64,000 bases of DNA from positions 3,692,501 through 3,756,500 of the forward strand of contig JAFREQ010000049.1 of NCBI GenBank assembly GCA_025331565.1, written 5' to 3'. The DNA is from Holacanthus passer (taxonomy: Eukaryota; Chordata; Actinopteri; Pomacanthidae). Made by a program: the position numbers and the translations under genes. Shown piece by piece: positions 10,381 through 21,818 of the stretch (positions within the stretch are counted from its first letter, which is position 1; every line of letters begins with the position of its first letter). The notes beneath the pieces are model-generated. The model did no database searches and was not told the DNA's origin. It was given only the letters and a program-made list of their open reading frames with translations.

Positions 10381-11496
10381 GACCTTGTTCAAGTGTGTGT
10401 ATATGTGTGAGTGAGTGTGTGCGCGTGAGTGTGTATGAAGCTGTGTACCTCCTCAACCCCTAAAGCTGCGGTTAAATGGGGCTCAGGGAGTTTGGGGAGG
10501 GGAAATGTACAGACCTAAGAGGAGCAAGGACTTCTTCACGGATTTCTCCTTTTCTTATTTTCTGTCTTTTCTTTCTTTATTTTCAGAAAAAAAAACAAAT
10601 TACCACATTCTGCACAAAGCTAGTCATTGACTTTGGACATCATTACGGAATCAGTGGAAAAAGTGATTTGGATGGCACATTCTGAAAAAACAAGAAATCA
10701 CATGTAACTTGAAATTGTCCCCAGTGTTTCCTCATGTGCCGGACTGTGCAAACAGGCTCTATAATGTCGGAAAGTTTAAACTTCCACAGAAATGTCTGTA
10801 CAAAGTTAGCCGTACCGTTGTCATGGTACCCAGGTTGGATAAATGCTAAGATGCATATGTAACTGAAAGCAAGAGTTGTTTTATTTTTTCTTTGTTTTTC
10901 TTTTTTTTTTGGTTTCTTTTTTGATTTGGCGAGTGGCCGAGTCTGTGCTGCAGTAAATAATTGTTTGATTTGGAAAGGGGGAAATGATGCAAGCAAAGGC
11001 GACATGTTAATCATCCGTTCTAAAGATGCATTAGAGATGCGGGGAGGATGGGTTCTCCCTGGATAGGATCATTCCATATGATTACCAGCTTCCGTGTTCT
11101 CTCACTACACATGAAAACAGCCCTTCTTTTCTCGAGGTTCTCCATCTGTTCTGTTGTTTTGGGTTCTCTCCTGTTCTCTCATCCCCACTGGACTGTTTTG
11201 ATTTAACATTAGGAGTACTTCACTGTAGACTTCTGATATTGTACTTGAGACATACAGGTCTTATGATTCATGGTGCTGCGTTCTTGTTTTTTTCCAATAA
11301 ATTTAAAATTCAGTTATGTTCCCCACATATGGCTGCATTCATCTTGTCATTATATCAGTTAAATTCAATTTCCTTTTCCTCCAAATTCATACCAATCATA
11401 TATTCTAGTGATGGGATGCAGGAACAAAATAAGAGGCAAATAATCCAACTTAATTTCTAAGTTAAATGTTGGGTTTGACTGTTTTTATCATGCAGG

Positions 11497-11528
11497 ATTT
11501 CTTTAAATATATATATATTTAAAGAAAT
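11497..11528. repeat. Perfect 32-bp AT-rich palindrome
   Basis: The left half atttctttaaatatat is exactly repeated as its reverse complement with no spacer. It lies in the presumed setd5 3' UTR between the two AATAAA signals. Confidence 0.9.
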
Positions 11529-12017
11529 TAAAGAATTTTTTTTTCTGACCAATCCTTGCATTCCATGTGACACAGAGGAAATCTGGGGAAGGGATCTCTG
11601 AGGGAGTGTTTGGATTGTTTATAAAAAACTAGGTTTAAAAAAAAAAAAGCTGCTATGTTCTCCTGTGAGAGCTGCTTCCCTTTCCACAGAATGCTGTATT
11701 TTTATTTTTCCTTTTTAACTCTGATCCTCACAAACTGACTTGTAAGAAAGAGACGGTTCTCCTGACCGCCACAGCGGGACCTCAGACCGACGTTAAGCTG
11801 ACAGCTGGGTGGCTGCAGGAGTCGCCCTCTCCTCCCTCTGAGACTTTTATTTTGGACCGAATGTGGAAAACTGCCGCATTTGTGTGGAAGACTTCAAGGA
11901 CCGAAGGCCCGGTCGTAAGACTGGACCCCACCCACCACTACACCCACCACCCTCTTCCCCCAGTCCACAAACACAGAAGGGTACTCATGTTACATGAATG
12001 TTTGACAAATTGAAAAA

Positions 12018-12023
12018 AATAAA
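12018..12023 (+). terminator. setd5: Candidate setd5 polyadenylation signal
   Basis: Canonical AATAAA in an A-rich context, about 1.6 kb after the stop codon. An earlier AATAAA at 11296-11301 may be a proximal site. Confidence 0.55.
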
Positions 12024-12040
12024 GTTGTGACCCAAAATTA

Positions 12041-14686
12041 ACCAGCACCTTAAAAATGAAAGAAATACAACCTAAAAGACACAATAGGACAATATGTATG
12101 ATTATGTGTACTTGTATAGAAAGAAATGTGATATAGACTTGTATGGAGAAAATATAGTACACTGAATTTATCGCATGATATTTGTTTTTAGGGTCTGAGT
12201 GACCAACTTTGTCAGATGGTTGGAAGCTAATCATTGGGTCTGTTCCTGGGTTCCTCCAAAAACCAGACGCTGCATTCTCTTTTTGTTTTGTAAAGATCAT
12301 TCTGTTGGTTTGGTTTTATTTTTACACAGATCATAGTAGTAACTATTTCAATTGTTCCCCTCCAAAAGGTTTAAGAAGCAAGAGATGTAATGCATTTTGA
12401 TAATAAAATAATCATGATGGTAATGTATTTTGAAAACTACCATTGTGATGTGTCATTCGAGGGAGTCACTTGTATGTTTTGCACACGTCACAGCTGTCCA
12501 AGCAGGGAAGATGATGGTTTTTCATCTAAAGAGATTACGTTTTACAGTGAGACTTCATTCTGTTTCATGGCTCTGGTTAATGGGCTCTATACCAGCCCAT
12601 TGCAAGACCTGCTTTCACCTGGCAGAATGGATTCTGTCGGCTTCAGTGATGGACCTCTGATCTCTACCAATGAGTGTGTTTTTGCTTCTGTTTGCTAGTT
12701 ACCAGCATATAGACCAGACCAGTGTGAGTGTGCACCATTAAAACACGCCCACCTCTTCTCCAGTACACATTATGCTTTGTTCACCAAACATTTCCTTTTC
12801 TTCAAAAATACTATTCACAAAATATTAAGTTATACAAAAACTGCACGAAGAATATCTACCAACATAACCATGAATACAAAAACACTACAGTCAACCTCTT
12901 AATGTTTTCTAACAAAGACTTGTTCATCTTAACCCATCAGTGGATAAATAGGGTGAATATGCATTTTTCAATGTAAGTAAACAAATTCTGTTAGAAATTA
13001 TTCAGACTCATCTTTAAAAACACTGTGTTCAAATCACCTCCATCACTTAACATTTACAAATAACCCTTTTACCCATAGGTCCATCTACGTTTGAATTTAA
13101 CACATCCATCCAACAACTCCTGTCACTCCAGAGAAATCCTGTTAATGTTGAACAAATATAATCCATTGGACTCTACAGAAATGTCCTCTTTCAACCCTTT
13201 TGGGTTTAAAGTGCCCTGTTTTGAAATACAGAATGACTTAAGGAGCAACTTCTCCAGTTCAATTATTGGGTGCAAAGAAGTAATCTCTCAAAATTCAGTT
13301 TAAAACATAAAGTCACAATGGTTTTTCTTCATACAGTTTTTATATGCAATTACAAATTTTGAGTACTTCTGTTTCTTTACATTTTTTAGATCAAATTTTG
13401 TCTTTGTCCAGTGGTATAAATGGAGCATCAGTACTGTCTTTATCCACTAGAGGGAAGCATTGAGCTACAGGTGAATCATTCAAAGACTGCGAAGATGTGA
13501 CTTGGTTTCTTGTGAGAGTGTGTGAAAGCATCACGATAGGAAGATTTACTGCTGTTGAGATTATGCTCCCTGTTTTTGTAATTGCTAATGTCAGAACATG
13601 GGTATGTCTTGCAGTTTGCTCAGACATTCAGACACTTTTTTCACTACAAAAGTGTAATCAGACAAAGCAGCAACAGGGCGCGGGGCTCTAGGTGACTGTA
13701 GGTCTTACACGTTCATTCATCCATGAAGCCAAATATCCACAACTAACTCGCTAACTTCTAACTATATTAGTGGTTTTCAAAGCTACAAACACCTTTTAGT
13801 CAGAACTGTCAACAATATATATTGCAAACAGATTTTTTGTTGTGACACAGAGCAAAGTCATTGGGTTTGACTAACCTGATACCAGTGTTTCTAGCAGGGT
13901 GACGCCACTGAACAGTTTGGAACAGCTGCCTCTGAGAAGCAGATAACACTCACTGACCTGAATAAGTTCCAGAAAGCATGTGGAAAAACAAATTTCCGGT
14001 GTGAGGTCTTCCCACTCGGTTTGCTTCGTCCTGCAGGTGGCAGGCATGCAGACACTAATTGAAGCAAGTGAGTGAGCAGGTATGTTGGTGTGGAGCGGCG
14101 CTGGAGGCCACGCAGACGACAGGTTGTCTGACTGGAGGAAAATGCAGAGAGCAGATGGCTGGTCTGAGGCCTGTCAGCATGTGGAAGTCTTCATTCTCAC
14201 CGCTCCAGATGGCCTTTATACACTGTCTACCAGCACGGCTCTGACAGGGCCAGCAACCCACAAAGACACACAGGCTGGTAGTAAAATCAGAGATTATTGG
14301 AGGATTTTGTGTCTGAAAGTCCCACAGACTCTCACAAACACCTGCAGAGTCTGAAAATTAGAATTACAACTTACAACAAAGGAGCTGATGGATTCTCTCA
14401 GACCTCCTGACACCTGGACAAGGATCCCTGGAAGTCTTTACACCAGTGAGTTAGCAAAGCTGCAGTCCTGCTCTGGTCCCAGTTGGAATCAGAACTGAGA
14501 ATTCTGCAGGTCTGCAGGTTAATGATGGCTCTGAAGTGTTGCTGGTGGTTGAAAAGTGCACCTGAACTAAATCCGACCCAAAGCTCCCTACTACAGCACA
14601 ACAGTGATGATGCAGGACACCTGTGATTCCAGTTATCTTCTCAATTCCAAATCACCAATAATAAGCTAATTATGGAGGAGCTAAAC
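12041..14686. other. setd5-lhfpl4 intergenic DNA, left part
   Basis: AT-rich sequence. No gene, RNA or clear repeat recognised. A one-mismatch CTCF-like core (ccactagagggaag) sits at 13445-13458. Open frames here have no family resemblance. Confidence 0.6.
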
Positions 14687-15437
14687 TCCAACCCCAATTC
14701 CCCAAAAATTGGGACACCGTGTAAAATGTCGATAAAAACAGATTTTAATGGTTTGCAAATCATTTGAACCCTTTATTTAATTGAAAACAGTGCAAAGACA
14801 ACATATCAAAGGTTGAAACTGAAAAATGTTATTGTTCTATGAAAAATATATTCACATTTTAAATTTCATGCCAAGTCGGTACAGGGAGAACAAAACACTG
14901 GAAAAGTTGTGTAATGCTTAAAAAAACACCTGGTGGATCATCTCTCTAATTAGGTTAATTAGCAACCGGTTAGGAACATGACTGGGTTTGAAAAGAGCAT
15001 CCAGAGAGGCTGAGTCTCTCAGAAGTGAAGATGGGAAGAGGTTCACCACTGTGTGAGCAAACAGTTCAACAATCTCAGAATAGTGTTCCTCAGCGTAACA
15101 TTGTAAAGAATTTGGGGATTTCATCATCTGCAGTTTATAATATAAAAGATTCAGAAAATCTGGAGAAATCTCTGTACACAAGGGACAAAGCTGAAAACCA
15201 ATACTGGATGGCTGTGATCTTCAGGCCCTTAGGGGCCACTGCATAAAAAACAGACATGACTCTGTAGTGGAAATCACTGCATGGGCTCAAAATCACTTCC
15301 AAGAACCATTTTCTGTGAACATAGTTGGTTGCTGCGTCCACAAATGCAGGTTAAAACTGTACCATGCAAAGAGGAAACCACTTCTCTGGGCCCGAGCCCA
15401 TTTAAGATGGACTGAGGCGAGGTGGAAAACAGTTGGA
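14687..15437 (+). mobile_element. Tc1/mariner-like transposon relic
   Basis: The left end (ccaaccccaattcc then attgggac) matches the terminus of a very common fish Tc1/mariner-type family. Broken frames downstream read IVKNLGISSSAVYNI, the helix-turn-helix region, then ITAWAQNHFQEPFSVN and LLWARAHLRWTEARWKTV, just before the catalytic region, where the copy stops. Frameshifts, stops and the lost 3' half make it inactive. Confidence 0.82.
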
Positions 15438-16199
15438 GCATGTGAGCATCTTCAGTGAGTCTAGTGGCTGTTGACTGCTGACTGCTAGACGGAAGTCTTG
15501 TAAATCATTCTGTTTAAACAAAGACAAAGTCCAACCATCAAGAGAAGAGAGTTTAAAGATTTAAAAACGTAAGCAGAGGGACTCACTCACCACATCAGTG
15601 AATTCCCTTATCCCCAGCCAGATCCATATTTGTGTAATTTGTTTGAACAGCTTAGTGCACCTGGCCTTTTTTCCCGGATAGATAAAGGCAGCAGCAACAA
15701 ACGGCCAAATGCACACACACGTTTCACCTTCTAGAATCAGTATACTTCATGAAGGTTGGCATGCTCAGTTTGTTGTTTGCTGTTATTTCCTACCCTCATT
15801 GATATAAATGGGATAGACAAACTTTACAATTTGTATTGAAAGAACAAAATGTCATAAATATAAATGAACACTGATTTGAAAGACATCCATGTGAGGTAAA
15901 TCCACACCTGTGGTCAGACACCCTTGTTTTCTCATCTTGACCTTTGACCTCCTTGATAATTGTAAAAAAAAAAAAAAAAAAGAAAGTGTAGTCCCACCTG
16001 GCTCCTTGGATGCTTACCTGAAGGGCCACATGGTCTGTCTGAGGTCACGGCTCTTCTTTGAGTGGTGAAGACAGGCAGACAGAAAGATGACAAAATGAGG
16101 GAGTGGGAGGCAGAGAGGACTGCAAGGCACATCACTAAGGATCTCCGTTATTATCCCCAATCCAGCCAGCAGTCTGGACACGCTGCTCCACAACAAAGA

Positions 16200-16300
16200 A
16201 AGCGCCGATCTCTTCTGACGTACCGTGCGGCCCGCCGCCCCCCGGCCATCTTTTAGCTGCTCTGTCATAGCTATAAATAGCGGCGGCTAGCGTGGGCTAA
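16200..16300 (+). promoter_or_regulatory. GC-rich patch with TATA/MEF2-like motif
   Basis: CTATAAATAG at 16271-16280 fits both a TATA box and the MEF2 consensus. A YY1-like ggccatctttt lies 20-30 bp upstream, and CpG-rich DNA (cggcccgccg, cggcggctag) flanks it. No gene start is evident downstream, so it may be an enhancer, an unannotated promoter or chance. Confidence 0.3.
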
Positions 16301-17416
16301 CCGACTCAGGGGTGGGGAGATTTGTGCGGTGTGCCAGGAGATGTTTCCATGAGGTTTGGGTTACATGTTAATGTGTTCTCTCTTTGTGAGCTCGATGTCG
16401 CCTCCACTGATGGGAGGAAGTTCATGACTGAAACGGATACTTTTTATATGTGTTATTGTCTGGCAGCTATAGTCTGTCATTCTCAGTTGTATTCACTTGC
16501 ATATAACACTACTGTTACAGTTTGTAGCATCGAATGAACCAGTCTTCTGTCCACACTAAGCCAAATATCCTGATAAGTTATTCTTTTTTCCTTTGTGTGT
16601 TTTGCACAGTCAAATACATGTTTTTTTCATTTTTTCTGTCAAAACTGTACACATACATGCTGAACATGCATTTTGTGGTGAAAGGGGAAAATGGAGCTTT
16701 TTGAAAACGATGACAAGACAAGACATCTGTGGTCCGTGTGACAGCAATGAAAGCACAATGCTGTCTCTTCTAACCCTGTCTGAGATCATTCTTTTAAATA
16801 TTGATAAAGCTGATCAGATCTCTGCCTCCAAAGGCCATGAAACACAATCCCTTCAAAATTTCTTTTCCAATTGGTGCAGCGCACTGTGTTTTGAGTCCAA
16901 ATAGTCTTTCTCAGACATTTTGACCTCACTCTCTCGCTCACTCTTCCACAACCACACAATGCTACTCACTTTGATCATGAAGGTGACACTACTCTATAGA
17001 GTATATAGGCTACAATATAGTAGAGAACTGAGTATTTCTAGAATAAAGTTTAGAGAATATCATTGATCCAAGACAAAGCTGACACCTGACCATCGACTGA
17101 CTGGCACCACAGACAGCACCATTGTTTGTTTTTTACAAGAAAATGAGATGTTTTCTTTCAATTAATATAGAGGCTGAAGCAGTACAGCTGATAACAACTA
17201 CAACACAGCTGTAATTATGCAGTGCAGGAATTAATGTGCACCTGGTTAACAGGTAGCATTAATACCATCAAAATCAATCATTGTTTTTTCTGCATGTCTG
17301 ACAAAGACAGAAAAACAGAGACAGACACAGTATAGGTGGTCAGAGAAGGAGAGGGCAGAGTAACCGAATGGTCCCCCTGCCCAGCAGATGTTGGCTATGC
17401 TTAACATGCATGCGTG

Positions 17417-17452
17417 CACACACACACATGGACACACACACACACACACACA
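17417..17452. repeat. CA microsatellite
   Basis: Interrupted (AC)n, followed by a C-run. Confidence 0.9.
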
Positions 17453-18167
17453 ACCCCCCTGGGGGTCCAGTCCAGTAAAGTCTCCTGTTAAGACTGTGGG
17501 AAGTGCAATAAGATGAGCTGCGGGTTGGTGGCTGCTGTCGCTGCTTATATAATGATGTAAGGAGGATGAATGGAGGATGGAGAGGAGTGACTCTGGTGTG
17601 AACTCAGAGCACAAACGGCAGCAGAGAAGGAGTCGTGTCTGTTCTGAATGATGATTGAGCTCTATGTCTAAGATGTACCAGACGCCTTACATATCTCTGC
17701 CCCATGATGGCTGACATCATTTCTTCCATATGTTCACTATTTGGTCACTGATCATTTCTCTACATTCCAATGACAAGAAGAAACCGAGCTTGAGTTGAAC
17801 ATATACAGACAAGTCAGCTTTAGAGTTTTGAATTGAAGGTTTCAATATTTTTATGATATTACCGGTGAGTGTATAAATATTATGCCAACATTACCAACAG
17901 TCAATCTTCTGTCAAGTTGATAAGCTTCCCATAGAAAACCTGTGTTTTTGTTGATGAATGCAACAATAAATTAATAATAATTGAAGTCTTTATCTATATG
18001 ATATAATAAATGACTGCATCTAATTTTCTAATACCAGTGAACCGCTTTGGCTAATTAAACTCTTTGGATAATATATAAAAAAGACAAAAAATAAGTATTG
18101 TTGTGTGATATTAATAAAAACTGAAAAGGTAGAATAAGACGGTAGAGCAATATTCAGAGTCAATCAA

Positions 18168-18173
18168 TTTATT
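18168..18173 (-). terminator. lhfpl4: Candidate distal lhfpl4 polyadenylation signal
   Basis: AATAAA on the minus strand followed by T-rich sequence, 3.1 kb after the stop. The alternative is 20651-20656. Confidence 0.35.
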
Positions 18174-21100
18174 CATTTCCTTGTTAAAACAACAAACCAA
18201 AGGTGAGGAAGTGGTGTATGACACTGGCTGCCATGCTGAACTCTCCTGTGACGATCCGACACAAACAGCATCCCATAACCAGAGAAAACAACATCACAAC
18301 AACAGCAGAGCACTGAAAATAAAACCATGTTCAAAAGAAGCAAAAAGAAAACCACACTGACAAGCACTGAAATAGAAAGTCAGGGGTCAAATATAAAAGT
18401 ACAGTTTCTATATCAGGGTTTGGCACAATTGAATAACACTGTAAGGGAAGAAAGTCAAATATTTGTGGACACATTTACAAGGAAAAAGGAGAAACACTGA
18501 CGGAAGAGACGGCTTTTTGTGTTGTGTCCTCAGTGAGCTTGGCCCTGGCATATGATTCATTCAGAAGGATCAACTACTACTGATGAAGCTTAAATGTCAT
18601 GGTTTGCACTAATGATCCCACCAAGCAAAAAACTGTGCAGTGTAAGCCACAGATCATTCCAAAAGAAAGCTTTCACACAGAAACATTCCATATGTAATTC
18701 AGCACTGTGTAGTTGTAAAAGTTGTGTGGCTCTAGTTGTAAAAATAATCTCACATTATTTTGTGAAATGAGCACAGAGCGATTTTAATATATTGAGCCAG
18801 ATGTGGACGATGGGCAGAGCAGACAAGCTCACACACAGAAGACTGGTGGGTTTGAAAAGTTTCCATCCAAATCTAGTGCAGATTTGATCATAATTTCCTG
18901 CAAATCAGCAAAAGAAAATGTGAGTTAATGTGTTTTTCTATCCACTACTGCGAATGTCAGTTAGTTCACTGAGATAAGAGTCTGGTGCCATTAAACCGTA
19001 GCAGAAGAAGAGGACACAACAAGCTTAAAAGAACACCAGTAAGAAAGAGCATTTAAAACCTTCAACTGTTCTTAAGTACAGTACTTGAGTAGATGATTTT
19101 AGTTATTTTCCACTACTGGAATTTGATGGCATGAGTTGAGTGTCTAATGCAAGACAACAACAGGATTGTACATAGACTTTAAACTTCGTCAATTTATACT
19201 TTCATTATTAACACTAAAACAGAGCTGAGCCGGGTGTGTATCAGGCTCTGTGTTGTTGTGAGCTTGTCTTTTGTCCCATAGTGCTCAAAATCACTCAGTA
19301 TATCTTTTAAAACAATGTGCTCATTTGACAAAATGCTATGAGACCAGACTGGTGAGTTGAAAGAAAGTATATTGGAAACTTAAGACCTGTGAAACGTTTT
19401 CTAAATGTTGTGATCCTCTCAGCTTGGCCAGTTTCAGAAGCAATAGGTGCAGCAGATTTCTACTATTTCACAGTGAAGTCATTCTCTTTGTACAAAGCTT
19501 TCTGAAAAATAGAAATCTTGTGATAAATATTTGGAAGTGTCCAGATACTGGACCATGTGGACCCCATCCTGCCACACTCGTTCAGGTATTTGTTTAGCAA
19601 AACCATGAGAAAAACTCAATTTTGTCATTCCAATACAAAGCCATGTCTTTCAGCTTGGTAAAAATGGATAAATGGCAAGAAAGGAACAATTTGTATTGAG
19701 TAAGCAAATTTGTCCAAATAAAAAAGAAAAGCGCTTCATGTGTAGTCTTATCTGAGAATGCCATCAAACTGTGTTGGAACTTATTTTTGACAAAAGTTTG
19801 AAACGATGTGGTCAGTTCTGCAGTCACCAATGCTTTTCCCCTGTAATGTGAATATGCCTTTAGCCATGAAGCCACCAAACAAGTGCAGGCATTACAAAAA
19901 GTTGCCTTGAACCCAACTTGCAGCTCAGTGTTGTTGGACAGAATCTGTACTTGTCTTTTTTCCCCTTTGTTTCCAGGCTTTGCATTCAATTGTGCCTTCC
20001 AGTCAAAATGAACAAATTCCTGTATTTCAAAGCACTGATCTCGGTGAGGGGAGAGGGTCCTGTGTGGAATCAGAGCAGGGAAGCGGCGCAGTGTGTGATG
20101 CCGTGATGAAAGTCTGTGCTGGGTCTGTCCCCTCAACATGGAGCCTCAGTTATGTGCCCCTCAGCCGGTGGGCCTGGATAGTGCGGCAGACTGCCTGTTG
20201 GACTGAACGGAGTCCGAGCCCCGCCGAGCGTGTACAGGAAGCCTCGTCTTTGCAAGCCTGAGATAGATGCAGCATGCAGGGCCTTTCCTGGCGGCAGATG
20301 TACGAACCAAACCCAGTCGACGAGAGCAGAACTGAACACGACCAGTGAGCAAAACAAACAAAATCAGAATGTAGTGAAATGTGAATGAATGAAACAGCGG
20401 AGGACAGGAAGGACGTCTCTCTGCCGCTCAGCTTTTCCTTTTCTCAGTGTAGTGTGGACTGAAGGACGACGGGTGGCTCAAAATGACACACATGTTAAGT
20501 GGAATCCACACTTTTTTTTTTCATGGTTTGACAATGAAACAGGTTTTACTATAGCTCACAAGGATGTTTCATGTATGAGGGCAAATAAAATGCTTAAAAG
20601 AGTCTCGTTTTTACCCTGTTGCCATAGAAACATCTCATTTACATACATGTTTTATTTTTGTAGTTCCTGGGATCAGACCTTGTCATATACAAAGAGCAGT
20701 TGAAAAGTGGCCTGAAAAAGACTTCAAAATTACACTGTGGCTGTACAAAATCATCTTTTTTCTTTGTTTTGGTTTTTTTTCTTTTCTTTTTTTTTTATGT
20801 CAGAAGTAGCACCCATGTGCTTTTACATACGCACTTTATAATGTTACTTTTAAAGCTGGAAATAGCTTTTGTCAACTTGATAAAAATATGTATATTTTCA
20901 TAGAATACTCCCACTGCAAGCATTATTATCATTACCAATAACTTCATCATCTTTGTTATAACAACGTTATGAGACAGTAACACTGTGTTATGAATGATTT
21001 TATCCCAGAGTTTGATAAAGCTGATGGTCATACTTCCTCGCAGGATGTTTTTCTCTTCCAACAGACTTTGTTAGGTGTTGCCACTTTTGTCCTATTTTAC

Positions 21101-21233
21101 AAACTGCTGGGTTCTGGCCTCCATGCCCAGATCAAGGGTTTAACCTGAAGAGCTTAGGAGAGAAGAGGAGGAGCAAGAGGTGGACGATGGAGAGAAGGAG
21201 GGAACTGGAAGAGGAGGAGAGGAATTTTGGCTC
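18168..21233 (-). other. lhfpl4: Presumed lhfpl4 3' UTR
   Basis: The stretch after the stop codon has AATAAA on the minus strand at 20651-20656 and 18168-18173, so the UTR could be 0.6 or 3 kb. A relic end of the hAT-like repeat (cttgagtag to ttttccactactg) lies at 19075-19118. No other gene is seen. Confidence 0.45.
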
Positions 21234-21287
21234 TCAGTGGAACCGCTGGACTCCAAATCTTGGATCCTTGGTGTCCCGGATTTCAAT
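21234..21287 (-). CDS. lhfpl4: lhfpl4 terminal coding exon
   Basis: After a ctgttcttcctccag acceptor, phase 0 reads IEIRDTKDPRFGVQRFH and TGA at 21236-21234. This frame works only if the microexon is included; joined directly to exon 2, the second codon is a stop. The sequence is charged and looks like real protein, but I cannot confirm it against orthologues. Confidence 0.75.
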   Translation of the reverse strand: MEIRDTKDPRFGVQRFH

Positions 21288-21780
21288 CTGGAGGAAGAAC
21301 AGAGAGAGAAGGGAGACAGTGTCAGGACGGCTGCAGCAACATCTGAGCAGAGAAAAAGAAATCCCCCCCAAAAAATGTGCTTGGGGAGAAATGTGCCTGA
21401 TCAGGGGAGAGAGAGAAGAGGGGACGACACAGGAGGGGAGGGCCAGCACTCGTTCATGCTCTGTGTGCTTTACGCTGTATTGTACTGTCAACTGGGAGAA
21501 ATGTCACAAATGCATCTATATAATGCAGAAGGGGTCAAAACCACACAACTTGAGTCTGGGAAGGCAAAAGTATAACTGAACACACACATACTACAGTGAG
21601 TTAGAGGGAGTACAGAATACAAACTATGTGTAGGGTGATTGGTCAAACACTAGGAAGAGCTGACACAAAACAGCAGCACTAAGAGGATGTAACTAAATCA
21701 ACTACCAAATCATAGATCCATCTGAAATTATGGACGACACAGTTCAAACATTGTTTTGTTTTGATTATACTGCCACACAA

Positions 21781-21818
<38 letters not shown>

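Larger units (their letters stand above)
10381..12040 (+). other. setd5: setd5 3' UTR (end inferred)
   Basis: AATAAA hexamers lie at 11296-11301 and 12018-12023. The second follows a GC-richer block (about 11740-11940) that resembles a conserved part of vertebrate SETD5 3' UTRs, so it is my preferred end. A perfect 32-bp AT-rich palindrome sits at 11497-11528. No RNA evidence is available. Confidence 0.6.
15438..18167. other. setd5-lhfpl4 intergenic DNA, right part
   Basis: Mostly AT-rich with no gene seen. It holds an A-run at 15964-15981, a GC-rich patch at 16160-16320 with a TATA/MEF2-like motif, and a CA repeat at 17417-17452. Confidence 0.6.

Noticed and set aside
19594..20139. 181-aa minus-strand open frame downstream of lhfpl4
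   Set aside because: On the lhfpl4 strand but after its stop; composition is UTR-like and no motif or splice structure supports it.
21180..21579. Two overlapping 130-aa plus-strand frames
   Set aside because: They overlap the last lhfpl4 exon on the opposite strand and are Glu/Arg-rich because of purine-rich DNA.
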